A program made the translations under genes and the position numbers. A DNA stretch of 64,000 nucleotides. Source: Bacillus sp. RO3. GTDB taxonomy: Bacteria; Bacillota; Bacilli; Bacillales; Bacillaceae_B. Of the stretch, positions 45,096 to 56,089 are shown in pieces. The stretch is taken from positions 241,734-305,733 of the forward strand of contig NZ_JAAXCV010000028.1 of NCBI RefSeq assembly GCF_012911895.1, given 5' to 3'. Numbering within the stretch: the stretch's first letter is position 1; the number at the start of each line of letters is the position of its first letter. Under the pieces are notes generated by a model, which did no database searches, was not told the origin of the DNA, and was given only the letters and a program-made list of their open reading frames with translations.

Positions 45096-46805
45096 TCAGT
45101 TTCGCTTAATGAATTGAATGAGCTCCTGTTTGTCCCAGGTATTGATCACCGTTTCTTTTTTGATCCAGCCTTTACGTGCCGTTCCGATCCCAATCTTCAT
45201 GAATTCCAGGTGATCGGTACTGTGTGCATCCGTGTTGATAACGAGTTTCACATTCTGTTCCTGGGCTTTCTTTATATGCTCGGCAGACAGGTCAAGCCGA
45301 TTGGGATTCGCATTGAGCTCTAAGGCCGTACCGGTTTCTTTCGCGAGCTGGATGAGGAGATCCATATCTACGTCATACCCATCCCTGCGGCCAATGATTC
45401 TCCCCGTTGGATGGGCGATGATATCCACATGGGCACTCTTCAGGGCCGTGGTTAATCGCTCCATGATTTTATCCTGTGACTGGGAAAAGCTTGAATGGAT
45501 CGAGGCGATGACCAGGTCCACTTTTTCAAGAATCTCGTCCTCATAATCTAAAGAGGCGTCAGGCAGAATATCCATCTCAATTCCAGAAAGCACTTCTATA
45601 TCGTCATACCTTTTATTGATTTCTTTAATTTCATCGATTTGTTTTAGTAAACGTTCTGTCGTGAGTCCATTCGCCACTCGTAAGTATTGGGAGTGATCGG
45701 TGATGGCCATATAGTGATATCCTTTGGCTCTGCACGCCTCAACCATTTCTTCAATGGAGAATGCACCGTCGGACCAGGTAGTGTGCATATGAAGGTCGCC
45801 TTTTATATCTTCTAACGTGATGAGGGGATAATCCTTATGGAAGTCCTCCACCTCTTTTCCGTCTTCCCTAAGCTCCGGCGGGATCAGAGGCAGATTGAAA
45901 TGGTGATAGAATTCTTCCTCGGTTTCAAATGTCTTCACTTCACCCGTTTCGCTATTTTCGACGCCATATTCACTGATCTTTTCTCCACGCTCCTTGGCCA
46001 GCTGGCGCATGCGGACATTATGGTCTTTTGATCCGGTGAAATGATGCAGGGCCGTGGCAAACTCTTCAGGCTTCACGATTCTGAAGTCGATGCTTACATC
46101 CCATTGATAGGTAAGAGTCAGGGAAACTTTAGTCTCACCTGCCGCAATGGTTTCAACGATATTTGGAAGCTTAAGCAGCTCTTCCTTCACTTTTTGGGGT
46201 TGTTCTGTCGAGATGATGAAATCAAGGTCCTTGATCGTTTCTCTCATTCTCCTTAAGCTTCCAGCCCTCGAAAACGTCTTGATGCTGTCCATCTCTGTAA
46301 GATAGCCTTCAATCTCCTCGGCCACCCCATTCATAAAGGCAATCGGCAGGCGGTCAGGCCTCTTTCCAACCTGTTCAATGGAAAGGAGGATCTTTTCTTC
46401 CGTTTTCTTTCCGAAGCCCGCTAACCCTTGTACTTTATTAGCCCGGCACGCACTTTCCAATTCTTCCATACTTTCCACGCCAAGCTCACTGTAAAGCTTG
46501 GCGATTTTCTTACCGCCTAGCCCCGGTAATTGAAGGAGGGGGATCAATCCCTTCGGAACCTCCTCCTTCAGCTCTTCGAGAACAGATGATGTTCCTTCCT
46601 TTATGTACTCTTCAATCACACCGGCCGTTCCTTTTCCGATCCCGCCGAGCTTCGTGAAGTCACTGATTTCCTGCAGGCTCCGGTCGTCATTCTCAAGGGC
46701 TGCAGCCGCTTTTCGGTAGGCCGATATCTTAAATGAATTTTCGCCTTTCAATTCCATATATATCGCAATTTGTTCCAATAATGTAATAATATCTTTTTTA
46801 TTCAA
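45096..46805 (-). CDS. polX: DNA polymerase/3'-5' exonuclease PolX
   Basis: A 569-residue bacterial family X polymerase with base-excision-repair role. The N-terminal HhH and palm domains include [27 protein letters not shown] and the palm [10 protein letters not shown]. The C-terminal PHP domain has [19 protein letters not shown] and AHPTGR. I chose the TTG at 46803-46805, six bases after AAGGTG, which matches the known N-terminus ([13 protein letters not shown]). Followed by mutS2. Confidence 0.93.
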   Translation of the reverse strand: MNKKDIITLLEQIAIYMELKGENSFKISAYRKAAAALENDDRSLQEISDFTKLGGIGKGTAGVIEEYIKEGTSSVLEELKEEVPKGLIPLLQLPGLGGKKIAKLYSELGVESMEELESACRANKVQGLAGFGKKTEEKILLSIEQVGKRPDRLPIAFMNGVAEEIEGYLTEMDSIKTFSRAGSLRRMRETIKDLDFIISTEQPQKVKEELLKLPNIVETIAAGETKVSLTLTYQWDVSIDFRIVKPEEFATALHHFTGSKDHNVRMRQLAKERGEKISEYGVENSETGEVKTFETEEEFYHHFNLPLIPPELREDGKEVEDFHKDYPLITLEDIKGDLHMHTTWSDGAFSIEEMVEACRAKGYHYMAITDHSQYLRVANGLTTERLLKQIDEIKEINKRYDDIEVLSGIEMDILPDASLDYEDEILEKVDLVIASIHSSFSQSQDKIMERLTTALKSAHVDIIAHPTGRIIGRRDGYDVDMDLLIQLAKETGTALELNANPNRLDLSAEHIKKAQEQNVKLVINTDAHSTDHLEFMKIGIGTARKGWIKKETVINTWDKQELIQFIKRN

Positions 46806-46884
46806 GAGATTCACCTTCTCGATTGGATTAAATGAGCTCTTCAAAAACATACGGCTCCATCTATATAGTAGCAAAATTGCTCAA

Positions 46885-46968
46885 AAAAGAAAAAAGACTG
46901 ACTTATAAGCAGATCACTCACGTTAGGAATCAGCCTACCGATTGTGAGTTTCATACTTATAGTCAGCC
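46885..46968 (-). terminator. long terminator after cvpA
   Basis: On the minus strand GGCTGACTATAAG pairs with CTTATAAGTCAGTC about 45 nt apart, with an inner ACTCAC/GTGAGT pairing, followed by TTTTTTC. It starts right after the cvpA stop. Confidence 0.8.
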
Positions 46969-46972
46969 CCTT

Positions 46973-47512
46973 TCAGGCTACATATTCAATCCACCATGAT
47001 TTCACCATTTCAGAGAAAACAGGGGTATTTTTCACCATCGCTTGTGCAATAAATGAGTTATTGATCAGGTTTTGTACCGGTTCAATCGGCAGTAAAACGG
47101 CAATGTATAATAGAATGAAAATCATTAAGTATGACTCTACAAAGCCCAATATCCCCCCACCCAGTACATTTAACTGCTTCAATAGTGGAAGATGTGCAAC
47201 GAAGTCAAGCATGGACCCGATGATCTGCAGAATGATCCTGACCGCAAAGAATATGATGGCAAACGCAATGACACGATAATAAGACTGATCTAAATTGGTC
47301 GACTCAAAAATCATGTTTAACGTGGACTGCTCGTCCAATACGGGGTATGGAATCCATAAAGTTAACTTAGGTGCAAGCTGTTCATAATATATGTATGCTA
47401 CAATAAAAGAAACAATAAATCCGAATATGTGGATGATCTGCAAGATGAATCCACGTTTTAAACCTATTAAAAATCCCATCACCAGGATGATCAATAAAGC
47501 TAAATCCAGCAT
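46973..47512 (-). CDS. yshB: CvpA family membrane protein (YshB)
   Basis: A 179-residue protein with four hydrophobic helices and the CvpA pattern (LLIILVMGFLIGLKRGFILQI ... FFAVRIILQIIGSMLDFVAHLPLLKQLNVLGGGILGFVE in parts). CvpA was named for colicin V production in E. coli; its Bacillus role is unclear. It follows zapA by 7 bp and is probably cotranscribed. Confidence 0.88.
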   Translation of the reverse strand: MLDLALLIILVMGFLIGLKRGFILQIIHIFGFIVSFIVAYIYYEQLAPKLTLWIPYPVLDEQSTLNMIFESTNLDQSYYRVIAFAIIFFAVRIILQIIGSMLDFVAHLPLLKQLNVLGGGILGFVESYLMIFILLYIAVLLPIEPVQNLINNSFIAQAMVKNTPVFSEMVKSWWIEYVA

Positions 47513-47519
47513 CTTTTTT

Positions 47520-47780
47520 TCAATCCTTTAATCGTTTAATTTCTCGTTCGAGCTCCTCAAACCTTTCCTGGAGTTTGAGATAATCGTTCACGGCATTCAC
47601 AGCTGTCAGAACGGCCAGCCTGCTTGTATCGAGAGAGGGATTCATGGAGTTTATTTCTCTCATCTTGTCATCCACTTTAGAACAAACATATCGAATTTGA
47701 CTAGTTGATTCAGTTCCAACAATCGTATATTGTTGACCATATATGTCTACAGTGGTGCGATTTTTTTGTTCTTCAGACAA
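47520..47780 (-). CDS. zapA: cell division protein ZapA
   Basis: An 86-residue protein that bundles FtsZ filaments at the division site. The start of the family domain is [13 protein letters not shown], then [16 protein letters not shown] sequence (here [12 protein letters not shown]) and a C-terminal coiled coil. The start is TTG after GGGGG. Divergent from rnhC and upstream of yshB, the B. subtilis order. Confidence 0.93.
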   Translation of the reverse strand: MSEEQKNRTTVDIYGQQYTIVGTESTSQIRYVCSKVDDKMREINSMNPSLDTSRLAVLTAVNAVNDYLKLQERFEELEREIKRLKD

Positions 47781-47912
47781 CCTGAAAGCCCCCTATTCCT
47801 AAGAATCCTAAACATAATCATACCATGATTTCTTCTGATTTTGGAAGGAATTTGTCATTAAAGCTCACATTTTTTAATAATACGAAGATTTTTGTCATAA
47901 GGAGAGAGAGAT

Positions 47913-48833
47913 TTGGCCAATACCGTCATACAAGCAACGAAAGAAACGATCGAGAAAATGAAAGCTCACTACGGAAACGTATTAACGGAGAAACGTCCGC
48001 CAGGGGCCGTTTTTGTAGCTAAGCCGTCAGGATGTACAATCACCGCCTATAAGTCAGGTAAAGTGTTGTTTCAAGGGGCAAACGGGGAAGGAGAATCAAG
48101 CCAGTGGGGCGCAAGCGGGCCGAAGGTGAAATCACCTTCCAAAGGAACGACGGCGCTCCCTGAAAACTTTGCCCAATGGTCCGTCATAGGATCAGATGAA
48201 GTAGGGACCGGTGACTTTTTCGGTCCTATCACGGTGGTGAGCGCCTATGTGAAGAAGGAGCATATCCCACTCATGAAGGAGCTTGGGGTCAAGGATTCCA
48301 AAAACTTATCGGATCCTCAAATCATCAAGATTGCTAGGGATCTCATTTCAACCATCCCGTATTCCCTGCTCACCCTCCATAACCCCAAATACAATGAGTT
48401 GCAGGAAAAAGGGATGACGCAAGGGAAGATGAAAGCCCTGTTGCACAATCAGGCGATCCTGAAACTGTTAGAAAAGATGGATCCTGAACAGCCGGATGGC
48501 ATCTTGATCGATCAGTTCGTGGAAAAGAATACATACTTTAAGCATGTTTCTGCTCAAAAGAAAATCCAAAGAGATCGCGTGTATTTCAGCACAAAAGGTG
48601 AAAGCATCCATCTCGCTGTGGCAGCCGCCTCGATCATTGCCCGTTATGCCTTCTTGAAGGAAATGGACAAGTTGAGTGCAAGAGCTGGCGTGGACATACC
48701 TAAAGGTGCCGGAAAGCATGTTGATGTAGCAGCAGCGAAAATCATCCAACGGAAAGGGATGGAAGAGCTGAAGTCCATGACCAAATGGCATTTCGCGAAT
48801 AGCGGGAAGGCGATGAGGTTGGTTGGTAAATAA
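47913..48833 (+). CDS. rnhC: ribonuclease HIII
   Basis: A 306-residue type 2 RNase H that removes RNA from RNA-DNA hybrids. The N-terminal ~90 residues form the TBP-like substrate-binding domain; the catalytic domain opens with GSDEVGTGDFFGPI (acidic metal ligands), with KDSKNLSD and AAASIIARYAFL further on. The start is TTG behind AAGGAGAGAG. It is one of the few plus-strand genes. Confidence 0.95.
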   Translation: MANTVIQATKETIEKMKAHYGNVLTEKRPPGAVFVAKPSGCTITAYKSGKVLFQGANGEGESSQWGASGPKVKSPSKGTTALPENFAQWSVIGSDEVGTGDFFGPITVVSAYVKKEHIPLMKELGVKDSKNLSDPQIIKIARDLISTIPYSLLTLHNPKYNELQEKGMTQGKMKALLHNQAILKLLEKMDPEQPDGILIDQFVEKNTYFKHVSAQKKIQRDRVYFSTKGESIHLAVAAASIIARYAFLKEMDKLSARAGVDIPKGAGKHVDVAAAKIIQRKGMEELKSMTKWHFANSGKAMRLVGK

Positions 48834-48983
48834 GGATGAGGTCCCATCGGGTTTTTGGATGGGGCTTTTGTTTTGTGTTTTTTTTTTTGACAGGGAAATT
48901 TGATAGATATTTTAACTGTTAAAGATCATGCTTATTTTACCTGTTGAATTCCTTTCATTTTTCAACAGGCAAACTCCCCATAC

Positions 48984-49014
48984 AAAAAAAGATGCCAGAA
49001 CAAGTCTGACACCT
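48984..49014 (-). terminator. terminator of pheT
   Basis: GGTGTCAGA pairs with TCTGGCATC (two wobbles) and is followed by seven Ts on the minus strand. Confidence 0.85.
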
Positions 49015-49030
49015 CACATAAAGAATGGAA

Positions 49031-51445
49031 TTATCCTCTCAATTCCGCTCCCGCTTTTTCTTTCACCATTTCCAGTACATGGTCATGCACTTTGACTACC
49101 TCTTCATCGGTCAATGTCTTAGCCGGATCGAAGTATTTTAAAGAGAACGCCAGGGATTTCTTCCCAGCTTCCATATGCTCGCCTTCATAAAGATCGAAGA
49201 CGGAAACTTCCTTGAGAAGTTTTCCTCCAGCTTCCTTGATGATGGCCGCCAGTTCTCCGGCTTTCACTTCACTATCCACGACAAGGGCGATGTCTCTTGT
49301 GATCGATGGATGACGAGGAATCGGTGTGTAGCTCAATGCCGGCTTTTCATAATGGAACATAGGAGACGCCTTCAGTTCGAATACATACGTTTCATTCAAG
49401 TCCATGTCTTTTTCCGCTTCCGGATGGATCGCGCCGACAAATCCGACTACTTCATCGTCCAACAGAATTTCAGCCGTTCTGCCAGGGTGCATCCCGTCAA
49501 CCGTCGCCTGACGGAACGTAATGGCTTCCCTGATGCCGATTTCTTCAAACATCCCTTCAAGGATCCCTTTCGCCACGTAGAAGTCCACAGGCTTCTTTTC
49601 ACCCTGCCATGGATGAAGGTGCCACAGGCCTGTAAGGGCTCCGGCAATATGTTCTTCTTCCTTAGGCAGTTCTTCTCCCGATTCCTGCAAGAAGACAGAT
49701 CCCACTTCATAAAAAGCAAGGGAGTCATTTTGACGCGCTTTGTTGTAGGAAAGCACTTCAAGGAGCTGTGGAATGATGCTTAAGCGGAGATTGCTTCTCT
49801 CTTCACTCATCGGCATCAATAGGCGGACAGGCTCTCTAACGTCCAATGCATATTGGGTGGCTTTCTTTTCATTTGTCAGGGAATAGGTGATGCCCTGAAG
49901 AAGTCCTGCCCCCTCCAGATAACGGCGGACCGTACGACGTTTCAACTGGTGATTCGTTAATCCTCCAGGTGTCGCTTCCCCTTTTGGCAGAGTCAGTGGC
50001 AGGTTGTCATATCCGAATAGACGGGCCACTTCTTCAAGGAGATCTTCCGGGATGGTAATGTCCCCTCTTCTTGTAGGTGCTGTGACAACAAACGTTTCTC
50101 CATTGACTTCAACGTCAAATTGAAGGCGGCGGAAGATTTCTTCCACTGTCTCCATTGAAATCGACGTACCAAGCGAAGAATTGATCTTCTCTAACGTAAT
50201 CTCAACTTTTACAGGTTCAACGGCCAACTCGTTAAACAGGACAGTGCCTTCAAGCACTTCACCCTGTGCGTATTCTGCCATCAGTTGAGCGGCTCTTTCG
50301 CCTGCTTTCAAGACGCGGTCAGGGTCCACTCCCTTTTCGTAGCGGGTGCTCGCTTCACTGCGAAGAGCGTGATCTTTCGAAGCCCCTCTCACAATCGCAC
50401 CAGTGAAGTAGGCGGCTTCCAGAAGGACAGTCGTTGTATCGTTCTGGACTTCTGAATCGGCTCCTCCCATCACTCCGGCAAGGGCAACAGGTTCAGTACC
50501 ATTTGTAATGACCAGCTGGCTGCTTGAAAGGGTTCTTTCTGTATCATCCAGCGTGACGAAAGTTTCCCCATCCTTTGCACGGCGGACCAGGATCTCTTTT
50601 GACCCGAGGCGGTCATAGTCAAAGGCGTGAAGGGGCTGACCATATTCCAATAACACGTAGTTGGTGATATCGACTACGTTGTTATGGGGACGGATCCCTG
50701 CTGAAATCAACGCATTTTGCATCCATAGAGGGGATGGACCGATGTTGACATTTTTGATGATCTTCGCCCCGTAAAGTGGGTTATCTTCTTTTGCCTCAAC
50801 GTTTACGGATATATAATCCGAAGCCTTTTCGCTGATTTCAGACACCTGTGTTGCAGGAAGCTTTACATCCCGGTCCAAAATGGCTGCCACTTCATATGCC
50901 ACTCCGAGCATGCTCAAGCAATCAGAACGATTCGGTGTTAAGCCGAGTTCAAGAACCGCGTCGTCGAGATTCAGTAATTCTACGGCATCCTTTCCTACTT
51001 CAGCATCATCCGAGAATACATAAATTCCTTCTGCATGCTCTTTCGGTACAAGCTTTCCTTCCACACCGAGCTCCTGCAGGGAACAGATCATTCCATGGGA
51101 AGCTTCTCCGCGCAGCTTGGCTTTCTTGATTTTGAAGTTACCAGGAAGAATGGCACCAACCTTTGCAACCGCCACTTTTTGTCCTTTTGCTACATTGGGC
51201 GCACCGCAAATGATTTGAACCGGTTCTTCTTCTCCTACATCCACCAGGCATTTATTCAGCTTATCTGCATCAGGATGAGGCTCGCATTGCAGGACATGGC
51301 CGACAACGACATTTTTGATTCCTTCCCCGATCCGTTCAACACCTTCGACTTCAATCCCGCTTCTCGTAATCTTCTCTGCTAACTCTTCAGGTGTGACACC
51401 TGATAAGTCTACATAATTCTCCAACCATTTATATGAAACAAACAT
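49031..51445 (-). CDS. pheT: phenylalanyl-tRNA synthetase beta subunit
   Basis: An 804-residue beta subunit of the (alpha-beta)2 enzyme. The N-terminal tRNA-binding OB domain spans about residues 40-155 ([15 protein letters not shown] ... [18 protein letters not shown]), followed by B3/B4 editing, B5 and the C-terminal anticodon-binding domain ([17 protein letters not shown]). It follows pheS by 26 bp and shares its T-box leader. Confidence 0.98.
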   Translation of the reverse strand: MFVSYKWLENYVDLSGVTPEELAEKITRSGIEVEGVERIGEGIKNVVVGHVLQCEPHPDADKLNKCLVDVGEEEPVQIICGAPNVAKGQKVAVAKVGAILPGNFKIKKAKLRGEASHGMICSLQELGVEGKLVPKEHAEGIYVFSDDAEVGKDAVELLNLDDAVLELGLTPNRSDCLSMLGVAYEVAAILDRDVKLPATQVSEISEKASDYISVNVEAKEDNPLYGAKIIKNVNIGPSPLWMQNALISAGIRPHNNVVDITNYVLLEYGQPLHAFDYDRLGSKEILVRRAKDGETFVTLDDTERTLSSSQLVITNGTEPVALAGVMGGADSEVQNDTTTVLLEAAYFTGAIVRGASKDHALRSEASTRYEKGVDPDRVLKAGERAAQLMAEYAQGEVLEGTVLFNELAVEPVKVEITLEKINSSLGTSISMETVEEIFRRLQFDVEVNGETFVVTAPTRRGDITIPEDLLEEVARLFGYDNLPLTLPKGEATPGGLTNHQLKRRTVRRYLEGAGLLQGITYSLTNEKKATQYALDVREPVRLLMPMSEERSNLRLSIIPQLLEVLSYNKARQNDSLAFYEVGSVFLQESGEELPKEEEHIAGALTGLWHLHPWQGEKKPVDFYVAKGILEGMFEEIGIREAITFRQATVDGMHPGRTAEILLDDEVVGFVGAIHPEAEKDMDLNETYVFELKASPMFHYEKPALSYTPIPRHPSITRDIALVVDSEVKAGELAAIIKEAGGKLLKEVSVFDLYEGEHMEAGKKSLAFSLKYFDPAKTLTDEEVVKVHDHVLEMVKEKAGAELRG

Positions 51446-51471
51446 GTGTTAGTGCCTCCTATCGATTTTCT

Positions 51472-52509
51472 TTACTCTTCTGTTCCGAACTGTGTCACAA
51501 AGCGAGTGTCGTTTGTGTAGAAATGACGGATATCGTCAATCCCGTATTTCAGCATAGCAATACGTTCAGGCCCCATACCGAATGCAAAGCCTGTGTATTT
51601 CTTTGAATCGAATCCAGCCATTTCAAGAACATTCGGGTGAACCATCCCTGCACCGAGAATTTCGATCCAGCCGGTTCCCTTACAAACGCGGCAGCCTTTT
51701 CCACCACAGATTTTACAGGAAATATCCATTTCAACGGATGGCTCCGTGAATGGGAAGAAACTCGGACGCAGGCGGATTTCACGATCTTCCCCAAACATTT
51801 TCTTCGCGAACACCTGGAGGGTTCCTTTTAAATCACTCATGCGGATGTCTTCATCAATGACAAGCCCTTCAATTTGGGTGAATTGATGAGAGTGTGTGGC
51901 GTCATCCGTATCACGGCGATACACTTTTCCGGGACAGATGATCTTGATGGGACCTTTGCCCTTCGCCATCTCCATCGTTCGCGCTTGAACCGGAGACGTG
52001 TGAGTACGCAGAAGAGTTTCTTCCGTGATGTAGAAGGAATCCTGCATGTCACGGGCCGGGTGTCCCTTCGGAAGGTTCAGGGCTTCAAAGTTATAATAAT
52101 CCTTTTCCACTTCCGGTCCTTCTGCAACGGTATAGCCCATTCCGATAAATAAATCTTCAATTTCTTCCACAATCATCGTCAACGGATGGTGATTTCCCTT
52201 TTTAACAGGGCGTCCAGGTAACGTCACATCAATCGTTTCAGATTGAAGCTTCTTTTCCACCGCTTCTTTCTCAAGAACGGCCTGCTTCGCTTCAATCGTC
52301 TCTGTAATGGCTCCACGCACTTCATTGGCAAGGGCCCCCATCTTTGGGCGCTCCTCAGCTGAAAGTTTCCCCATTCCTTTTAACGCTTCCGTTACTGGCC
52401 CTTTTTTGCCTAAATAAGCTACACGGATATTGTTCAATTCCTTTAGATCCTGTGCTTCATTCACCTTTTCGATTGCTTCCTGTTGAAGGGATCGTAATTT
52501 ATCCTCCAT
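51472..52509 (-). CDS. pheS: phenylalanyl-tRNA synthetase alpha subunit
   Basis: The catalytic alpha subunit (345 residues) with an N-terminal coiled coil that grips tRNA and class II motifs ([48 protein letters not shown]). The ATG at 52507-52509 follows AAAGGAGGAAGAATA; upstream starts lie in the leader. Controlled by the T-box at 52576-52840. Confidence 0.98.
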   Translation of the reverse strand: MEDKLRSLQQEAIEKVNEAQDLKELNNIRVAYLGKKGPVTEALKGMGKLSAEERPKMGALANEVRGAITETIEAKQAVLEKEAVEKKLQSETIDVTLPGRPVKKGNHHPLTMIVEEIEDLFIGMGYTVAEGPEVEKDYYNFEALNLPKGHPARDMQDSFYITEETLLRTHTSPVQARTMEMAKGKGPIKIICPGKVYRRDTDDATHSHQFTQIEGLVIDEDIRMSDLKGTLQVFAKKMFGEDREIRLRPSFFPFTEPSVEMDISCKICGGKGCRVCKGTGWIEILGAGMVHPNVLEMAGFDSKKYTGFAFGMGPERIAMLKYGIDDIRHFYTNDTRFVTQFGTEE

Positions 52510-52893
52510 TATTCTTCCTCCTTTAATGTATATCGTCCGAATCATCATCTGAAGGGTTTATCCAAACCTGAACAAATAAAAAAACCCCATCCCCAAAAAG
52601 GGACGAGGTTTATATCGCGGTACCACCCTTATAAGCATATCCACAGGGACATACTCACTTCATTCGGATAACGGCTTATGCCGGAGCATCTTTACATTCT
52701 TACTGGGAGAATGGTCCCGATGCCAACTCGAGAGGTGAAATCTTCACACTATGCTTTCTTAAGAATGCTTACAGTCCAGGGCATTCTCTCCCTTAAAGAA
52801 GGTCATGTGCTACTTTCCTCTTTCAACGTCTTTTCATTATATGTGCATTATTATAGTGAATTTCCCAGCAAAATTCAAACCTTTTCAAGGAAT
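52510..52893. other. pheST leader region
   Basis: The gap between pheS and ysgA is filled by the T-box leader. A TATAAT at about 52840-52846 on the minus strand is the likely -10 of its promoter. Confidence 0.6.
52576..52840 (-). promoter_or_regulatory. T-box leader of pheST
   Basis: The minus strand shows the T-box core AAGGGTGGTACCGCG (52616-52630) followed by a strong terminator (stem around AACCTCGTCCC/GGGGATGGGGTT, 52577-52610, then Ts). In stem I a TTC sits before ACC in the specifier position, fitting tRNA-Phe. Uncharged tRNA-Phe should allow readthrough into pheST. Confidence 0.95.
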
Positions 52894-53655
52894 TCACTGC
52901 CCATTTTTAAAATAGTACAGCAAAATGCCCGAGGCAATCGCTACGTTCAATGATTCACTCTTACCGTAAATGGGGATGTAGAGGTTCTGGTCCGTTTCCG
53001 TCAGGAGGTCCTTCGACATGCCATTCCCTTCGTTCCCTACGATCAGAGCATATGAAGATGCCGGCTTAATGGATGTATATTCCACACCATTTTCCAGGGC
53101 CGTTCCGTAAACAGGAATATCCCGTTCTTTCAGGGCCGCTATCGTTTCTGTAAGGTCCCTTCTGACGATAGGAATATGAAAGTGTCCTCCCTGGGCTGAC
53201 CTTAACACTTTAGGATTGTAGGGATCCACCGTCCCCTTGCCCAACACGACCATATCCATTCCCGCCGCATCGGCTGTGCGGATGATCGTCCCGATGTTCC
53301 CCGGATCCTGCAGACCATCCAGGATCATGAATGTGTTGGCTTTTTCAAGGTCATGCTCGTCTTCTTTTTGCTTACAAATGGCAAAGATCCCCTGAGATGT
53401 CTCGGTATCTGACAGGACCTTCCCCACTTCATCTGACACTGTCGTCATGGAAATTGAATCCACCGGCCATTTGCGGGGAAGGTCGGTTCCTTCCACCAGG
53501 ATCAGTTCAAGGACTGTATCCTCCTGCTTCAATGCTTCTTCGACAAGATGGAATCCTTCAATGATATAGGTACGGGTGAGATCCCGCTCTTTTTTGGTCA
53601 ATAATTTCTTCCACTGCTTTACCACAGGATTTTTCGAGGATTGAATATACTTCAA
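52894..53655 (-). CDS. ysgA: SpoU/TrmH-family RNA 2'-O-methyltransferase YsgA
   Basis: A 253-residue SPOUT methyltransferase: a small N-terminal substrate-binding domain, then the trefoil-knot domain with LDGLQDPGNIGTIIRTADAAG, IVGNEGNGMSKDL and LNVAIASGILLYYF. It likely methylates rRNA or tRNA ribose; the site is unknown. The TTG at 53653-53655 is chosen for its AAAGGAGCGG ribosome site. Confidence 0.9.
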   Translation of the reverse strand: MKYIQSSKNPVVKQWKKLLTKKERDLTRTYIIEGFHLVEEALKQEDTVLELILVEGTDLPRKWPVDSISMTTVSDEVGKVLSDTETSQGIFAICKQKEDEHDLEKANTFMILDGLQDPGNIGTIIRTADAAGMDMVVLGKGTVDPYNPKVLRSAQGGHFHIPIVRRDLTETIAALKERDIPVYGTALENGVEYTSIKPASSYALIVGNEGNGMSKDLLTETDQNLYIPIYGKSESLNVAIASGILLYYFKNGQ

Positions 53656-53779
53656 TCGTATCCGCTCCTTTAGCGTACTAGTCAAGGTCTCATTATACCT
53701 TAACTTTCATACATAATAAATTCAATTTGAGACAAGATAACAATGAATTCCTCATCCTAGCAAAAAGGAGAAATGTGTG

Positions 53780-54001
53780 ATGAATCTTAACTTACGTAAA
53801 GCAATCATACACAACGTTTCTGGTAACAACCAGGACGAATTGAGAGACACCATCGTCGATGCGATCCAGGGAGGAGAAGAGAAAACTCTTCCCGGACTGG
53901 GTGTACTCCTTGAAGTCTTCTGGCAGAACGCTGATCCCCAGGAACAAAAAATGGTTCTCGAAACATTAGAGGAATCATTGCAGCAGCAACAAACACAGTA
54001 A
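53780..54001 (+). CDS. sspI: small acid-soluble spore protein SspI
   Basis: A 73-residue minor SASP of the SspI family ([40 protein letters not shown]), made in the forespore under sigma-G. AAGGAG lies upstream; the ATG at 53780 fits the family N-terminus, although a GTG one codon earlier is also possible. It sits between ysgA and ysdC as in B. subtilis. Confidence 0.95.
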   Translation: MNLNLRKAIIHNVSGNNQDELRDTIVDAIQGGEEKTLPGLGVLLEVFWQNADPQEQKMVLETLEESLQQQQTQ

Positions 54002-54003
54002 TG

Positions 54004-54037
54004 ACAAGGGCAATCCTGGACAGGGGTTGCCTTTGTT
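54004..54037 (+). terminator. terminator of sspI
   Basis: AAGGGCAATCC pairs with GGGGTTGCCTTT across TGGACA (one wobble, one bulge), followed by TGTTTATG. Confidence 0.75.
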
Positions 54038-54138
54038 TATGTGGTTCCATTCATCCCTCCCTTTTCTCTCGTAAGGTGGTTTGGGTTCGCCTCTTTCAGT
54101 GGTAAGGAAGAGACAAAGAGAGAAAGGTGGAATGAATC

Positions 54139-54681
54139 ATGAGCAGGGATAAAACGGCCTTACTCATCATTGATATGATCAATACATTTGATTTCCATGG
54201 CGGGGATGAATTGTTCGAAAACACCCTTGAAATCGCAGGAAACATACATGAGCTCAAGCAGAGGGCGAAGAAATCAGGAATACCCGTCATTTATGTGAAT
54301 GATAATTATGGGTTATGGCAGGACAATATGAATGACATCATCACACACTGTGAAAAGAGCAAAGGGAAAGCGGTCATCGAGAAGCTCCACCCTGATCAAG
54401 ATGATTATTTCATCATCAAACCGAAGCATTCCTGTTTTTTCGGAACCCAGCTTGACATCCTCCTTCATCAGCTGGGCGTCAACCACCTGATTCTCACAGG
54501 AATTGCCGGCGACATATGTGTGCTCTACACAGCCAACGATGCCTATATGAGAGAATACGGATTGTCCATACCCAGGGATTGCATGGCTTCAGAAACAGAG
54601 GAGGATAATGAAAGTGCCATACGGATTATTAAAAAGACGATCGGAGCCAATCTGATGCCATCTGAAAGGATTGCTTTCTAA
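54139..54681 (+). CDS. isochorismatase-family cysteine hydrolase
   Basis: A 180-residue isochorismatase-like hydrolase. The catalytic triad can be placed: Asp in LLIIDMINTFDF, Lys in IIKPKHSCFFGT, and Cys in LTGIAGDICVLYTANDA. Substrates in this family include nicotinamide, isochorismate and other amides, so the reaction is not fixed. GGTGG precedes the ATG. It stands alone on the plus strand between sspI and ysdC. Confidence 0.88.
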   Translation: MSRDKTALLIIDMINTFDFHGGDELFENTLEIAGNIHELKQRAKKSGIPVIYVNDNYGLWQDNMNDIITHCEKSKGKAVIEKLHPDQDDYFIIKPKHSCFFGTQLDILLHQLGVNHLILTGIAGDICVLYTANDAYMREYGLSIPRDCMASETEEDNESAIRIIKKTIGANLMPSERIAF

Positions 54682-54691
54682 TGACCCATCA

Positions 54692-54860
54692 TAGAGAGTT
54701 TTAGTAAGGATTGTTGTCATTCTTAAGAAGATGGCACCTCCAGAATGCTCGCTTTCCGCGAGGCTCTCGTTCTGCAAAGCTTGAGTCTCGACCGCGATCC
54801 GTTAGCTGCAAGCGATTCACTTCCCCTAATCATACAGAATAAAATGCAACAACCATTGGA
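54692..54860. repeat. degenerate MITE-like repeat
   Basis: The ends resemble the element at 58113-58625: GTAAGGATTGTTGTCATT on the left and AATGCAACAACCATTGG (inverted) on the right. The centre has AGAATGCTCGCTTTCCGCG and TTAGCTGCAAGCGATTC, matching parts of both internal palindromes of that element. It is a shorter, worn copy. Confidence 0.6.
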
Positions 54861-54870
54861 AATTGAGCCT

Positions 54871-54909
54871 ACAAAAAAAGATGCTGGTGAATCACCAGCA
54901 TCTTTTTTT
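54871..54909. terminator. bidirectional terminator
   Basis: AAAAAAAGATGCTGGTG pairs with CACCAGCATCTTTTTTT around AAT. It ends ysdC on the minus strand and could also stop plus-strand transcription from the hydrolase gene. Confidence 0.95.
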
Positions 54910-54911
54910 GG

Positions 54912-55997
54912 TTAATCAAAGGTAATGTTAGCTACTGCATCCTTATCCAGCTTCTTGATGACTTCCGTAATCAGTTTAACGGCATTTTCGTAATCATCAC
55001 GATGTAGCATCGCAGCGTGAGAATGGATATAGCGGGTTGCAATGGTGATGGATAAAGCAGGAACTCCATTGGCAGTCAGATGGATCGCTCCTGAATCCGT
55101 CCCTCCTCCTGCAATGGAATCGAATTGATACGGGATGTTATGTTCGTCAGCCGTATCGGTCACAAAGTCCCGAAGACCTTTATGGGACACCATGGATGCA
55201 TCGTAGAGGATGATCTGTGGACCTTCACCCATTTTGCTCGCTGCATCTTTTTCAGAAATGCAAGGTGTATCTCCTGCAATCCCGACGTCCACGCCAAAGG
55301 CAATGTCAGGCTGGATCTTGGCAGCAGAGGTTCTCGCTCCGCGAAGGCCCACTTCTTCCTGGACGGTCCCTACGCCGTATACCACGTTCGGGTGTTTTTC
55401 ATCTTTCAGGTTTTTCAGTACATCGATGGCAATCGCACAGCCGATCCGGTTATCCCATGCTTTCGCAAGCAGCATCTTTTCGTTGTTCATCACCGTGAAT
55501 TCGAAATAAGGGACGACCATATCTCCTGGCTTCACTCCCCATTCTTGTACTTCTTCACGGCTTGAAGCTCCGATATCGATAAACATATCTTTGATATCAA
55601 CTGCTTTCTTACGGGCTTCAGGAGAAAGGATATGGGGCGGTTTCGATCCGATCACACCCGTAACCTCACCCTTGTCCGTTACGATCGTGACGCGCTGGGC
55701 TAGCATGACCTGTGACCACCAGCCGCCGACAGTCTGAAAACGAAGGAACCCCTTTTTATCGATTTGAGTCACCATAAAACCGACTTCATCCAGGTGTCCA
55801 GCCACCATGATCTTAGGTCCGTCCTCGTCCCCGACTTTTTTAGCAATCAGGCTTCCCAGGTTATCTGTAGTGATTTCATCGGCAAAAGGCTCTATGTATC
55901 GCTTCATTACGTTCCTTGCTTCACGCTCATTACCCGGCACACCTTTTGCATCGGTTAAATCCTTGAGCATGGTCAATGTCTCATCTAATTTCGTCAT
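54912..55997 (-). CDS. ysdC: M42-family aminopeptidase YsdC
   Basis: A 361-residue cytoplasmic metalloaminopeptidase (M42, FrvX/glutamyl aminopeptidase type). Metal ligands are visible in [46 protein letters not shown] and [11 protein letters not shown]. It trims peptides. The neighbourhood sspI-ysdC-ysdB agrees with B. subtilis. Confidence 0.92.
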   Translation of the reverse strand: MTKLDETLTMLKDLTDAKGVPGNEREARNVMKRYIEPFADEITTDNLGSLIAKKVGDEDGPKIMVAGHLDEVGFMVTQIDKKGFLRFQTVGGWWSQVMLAQRVTIVTDKGEVTGVIGSKPPHILSPEARKKAVDIKDMFIDIGASSREEVQEWGVKPGDMVVPYFEFTVMNNEKMLLAKAWDNRIGCAIAIDVLKNLKDEKHPNVVYGVGTVQEEVGLRGARTSAAKIQPDIAFGVDVGIAGDTPCISEKDAASKMGEGPQIILYDASMVSHKGLRDFVTDTADEHNIPYQFDSIAGGGTDSGAIHLTANGVPALSITIATRYIHSHAAMLHRDDYENAVKLITEVIKKLDKDAVANITFD

Positions 55998-56035
55998 TAT
56001 TTCGACCCCCTAAATAGTTATACCTCTCATTATAC

Positions 56036-56078
56036 TAAAAACTGCCCGTTTCTTCAAAACCATCTCCAAACGGGAAAA
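56036..56078 (-). terminator. terminator of the dUTPase gene
   Basis: CCCGTTT and AAACGGG pair about 20 nt apart and are followed by CAGTTTTTAG on the minus strand. Confidence 0.6.
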
Positions 56079-56089
56079 GGTTCCACTCT

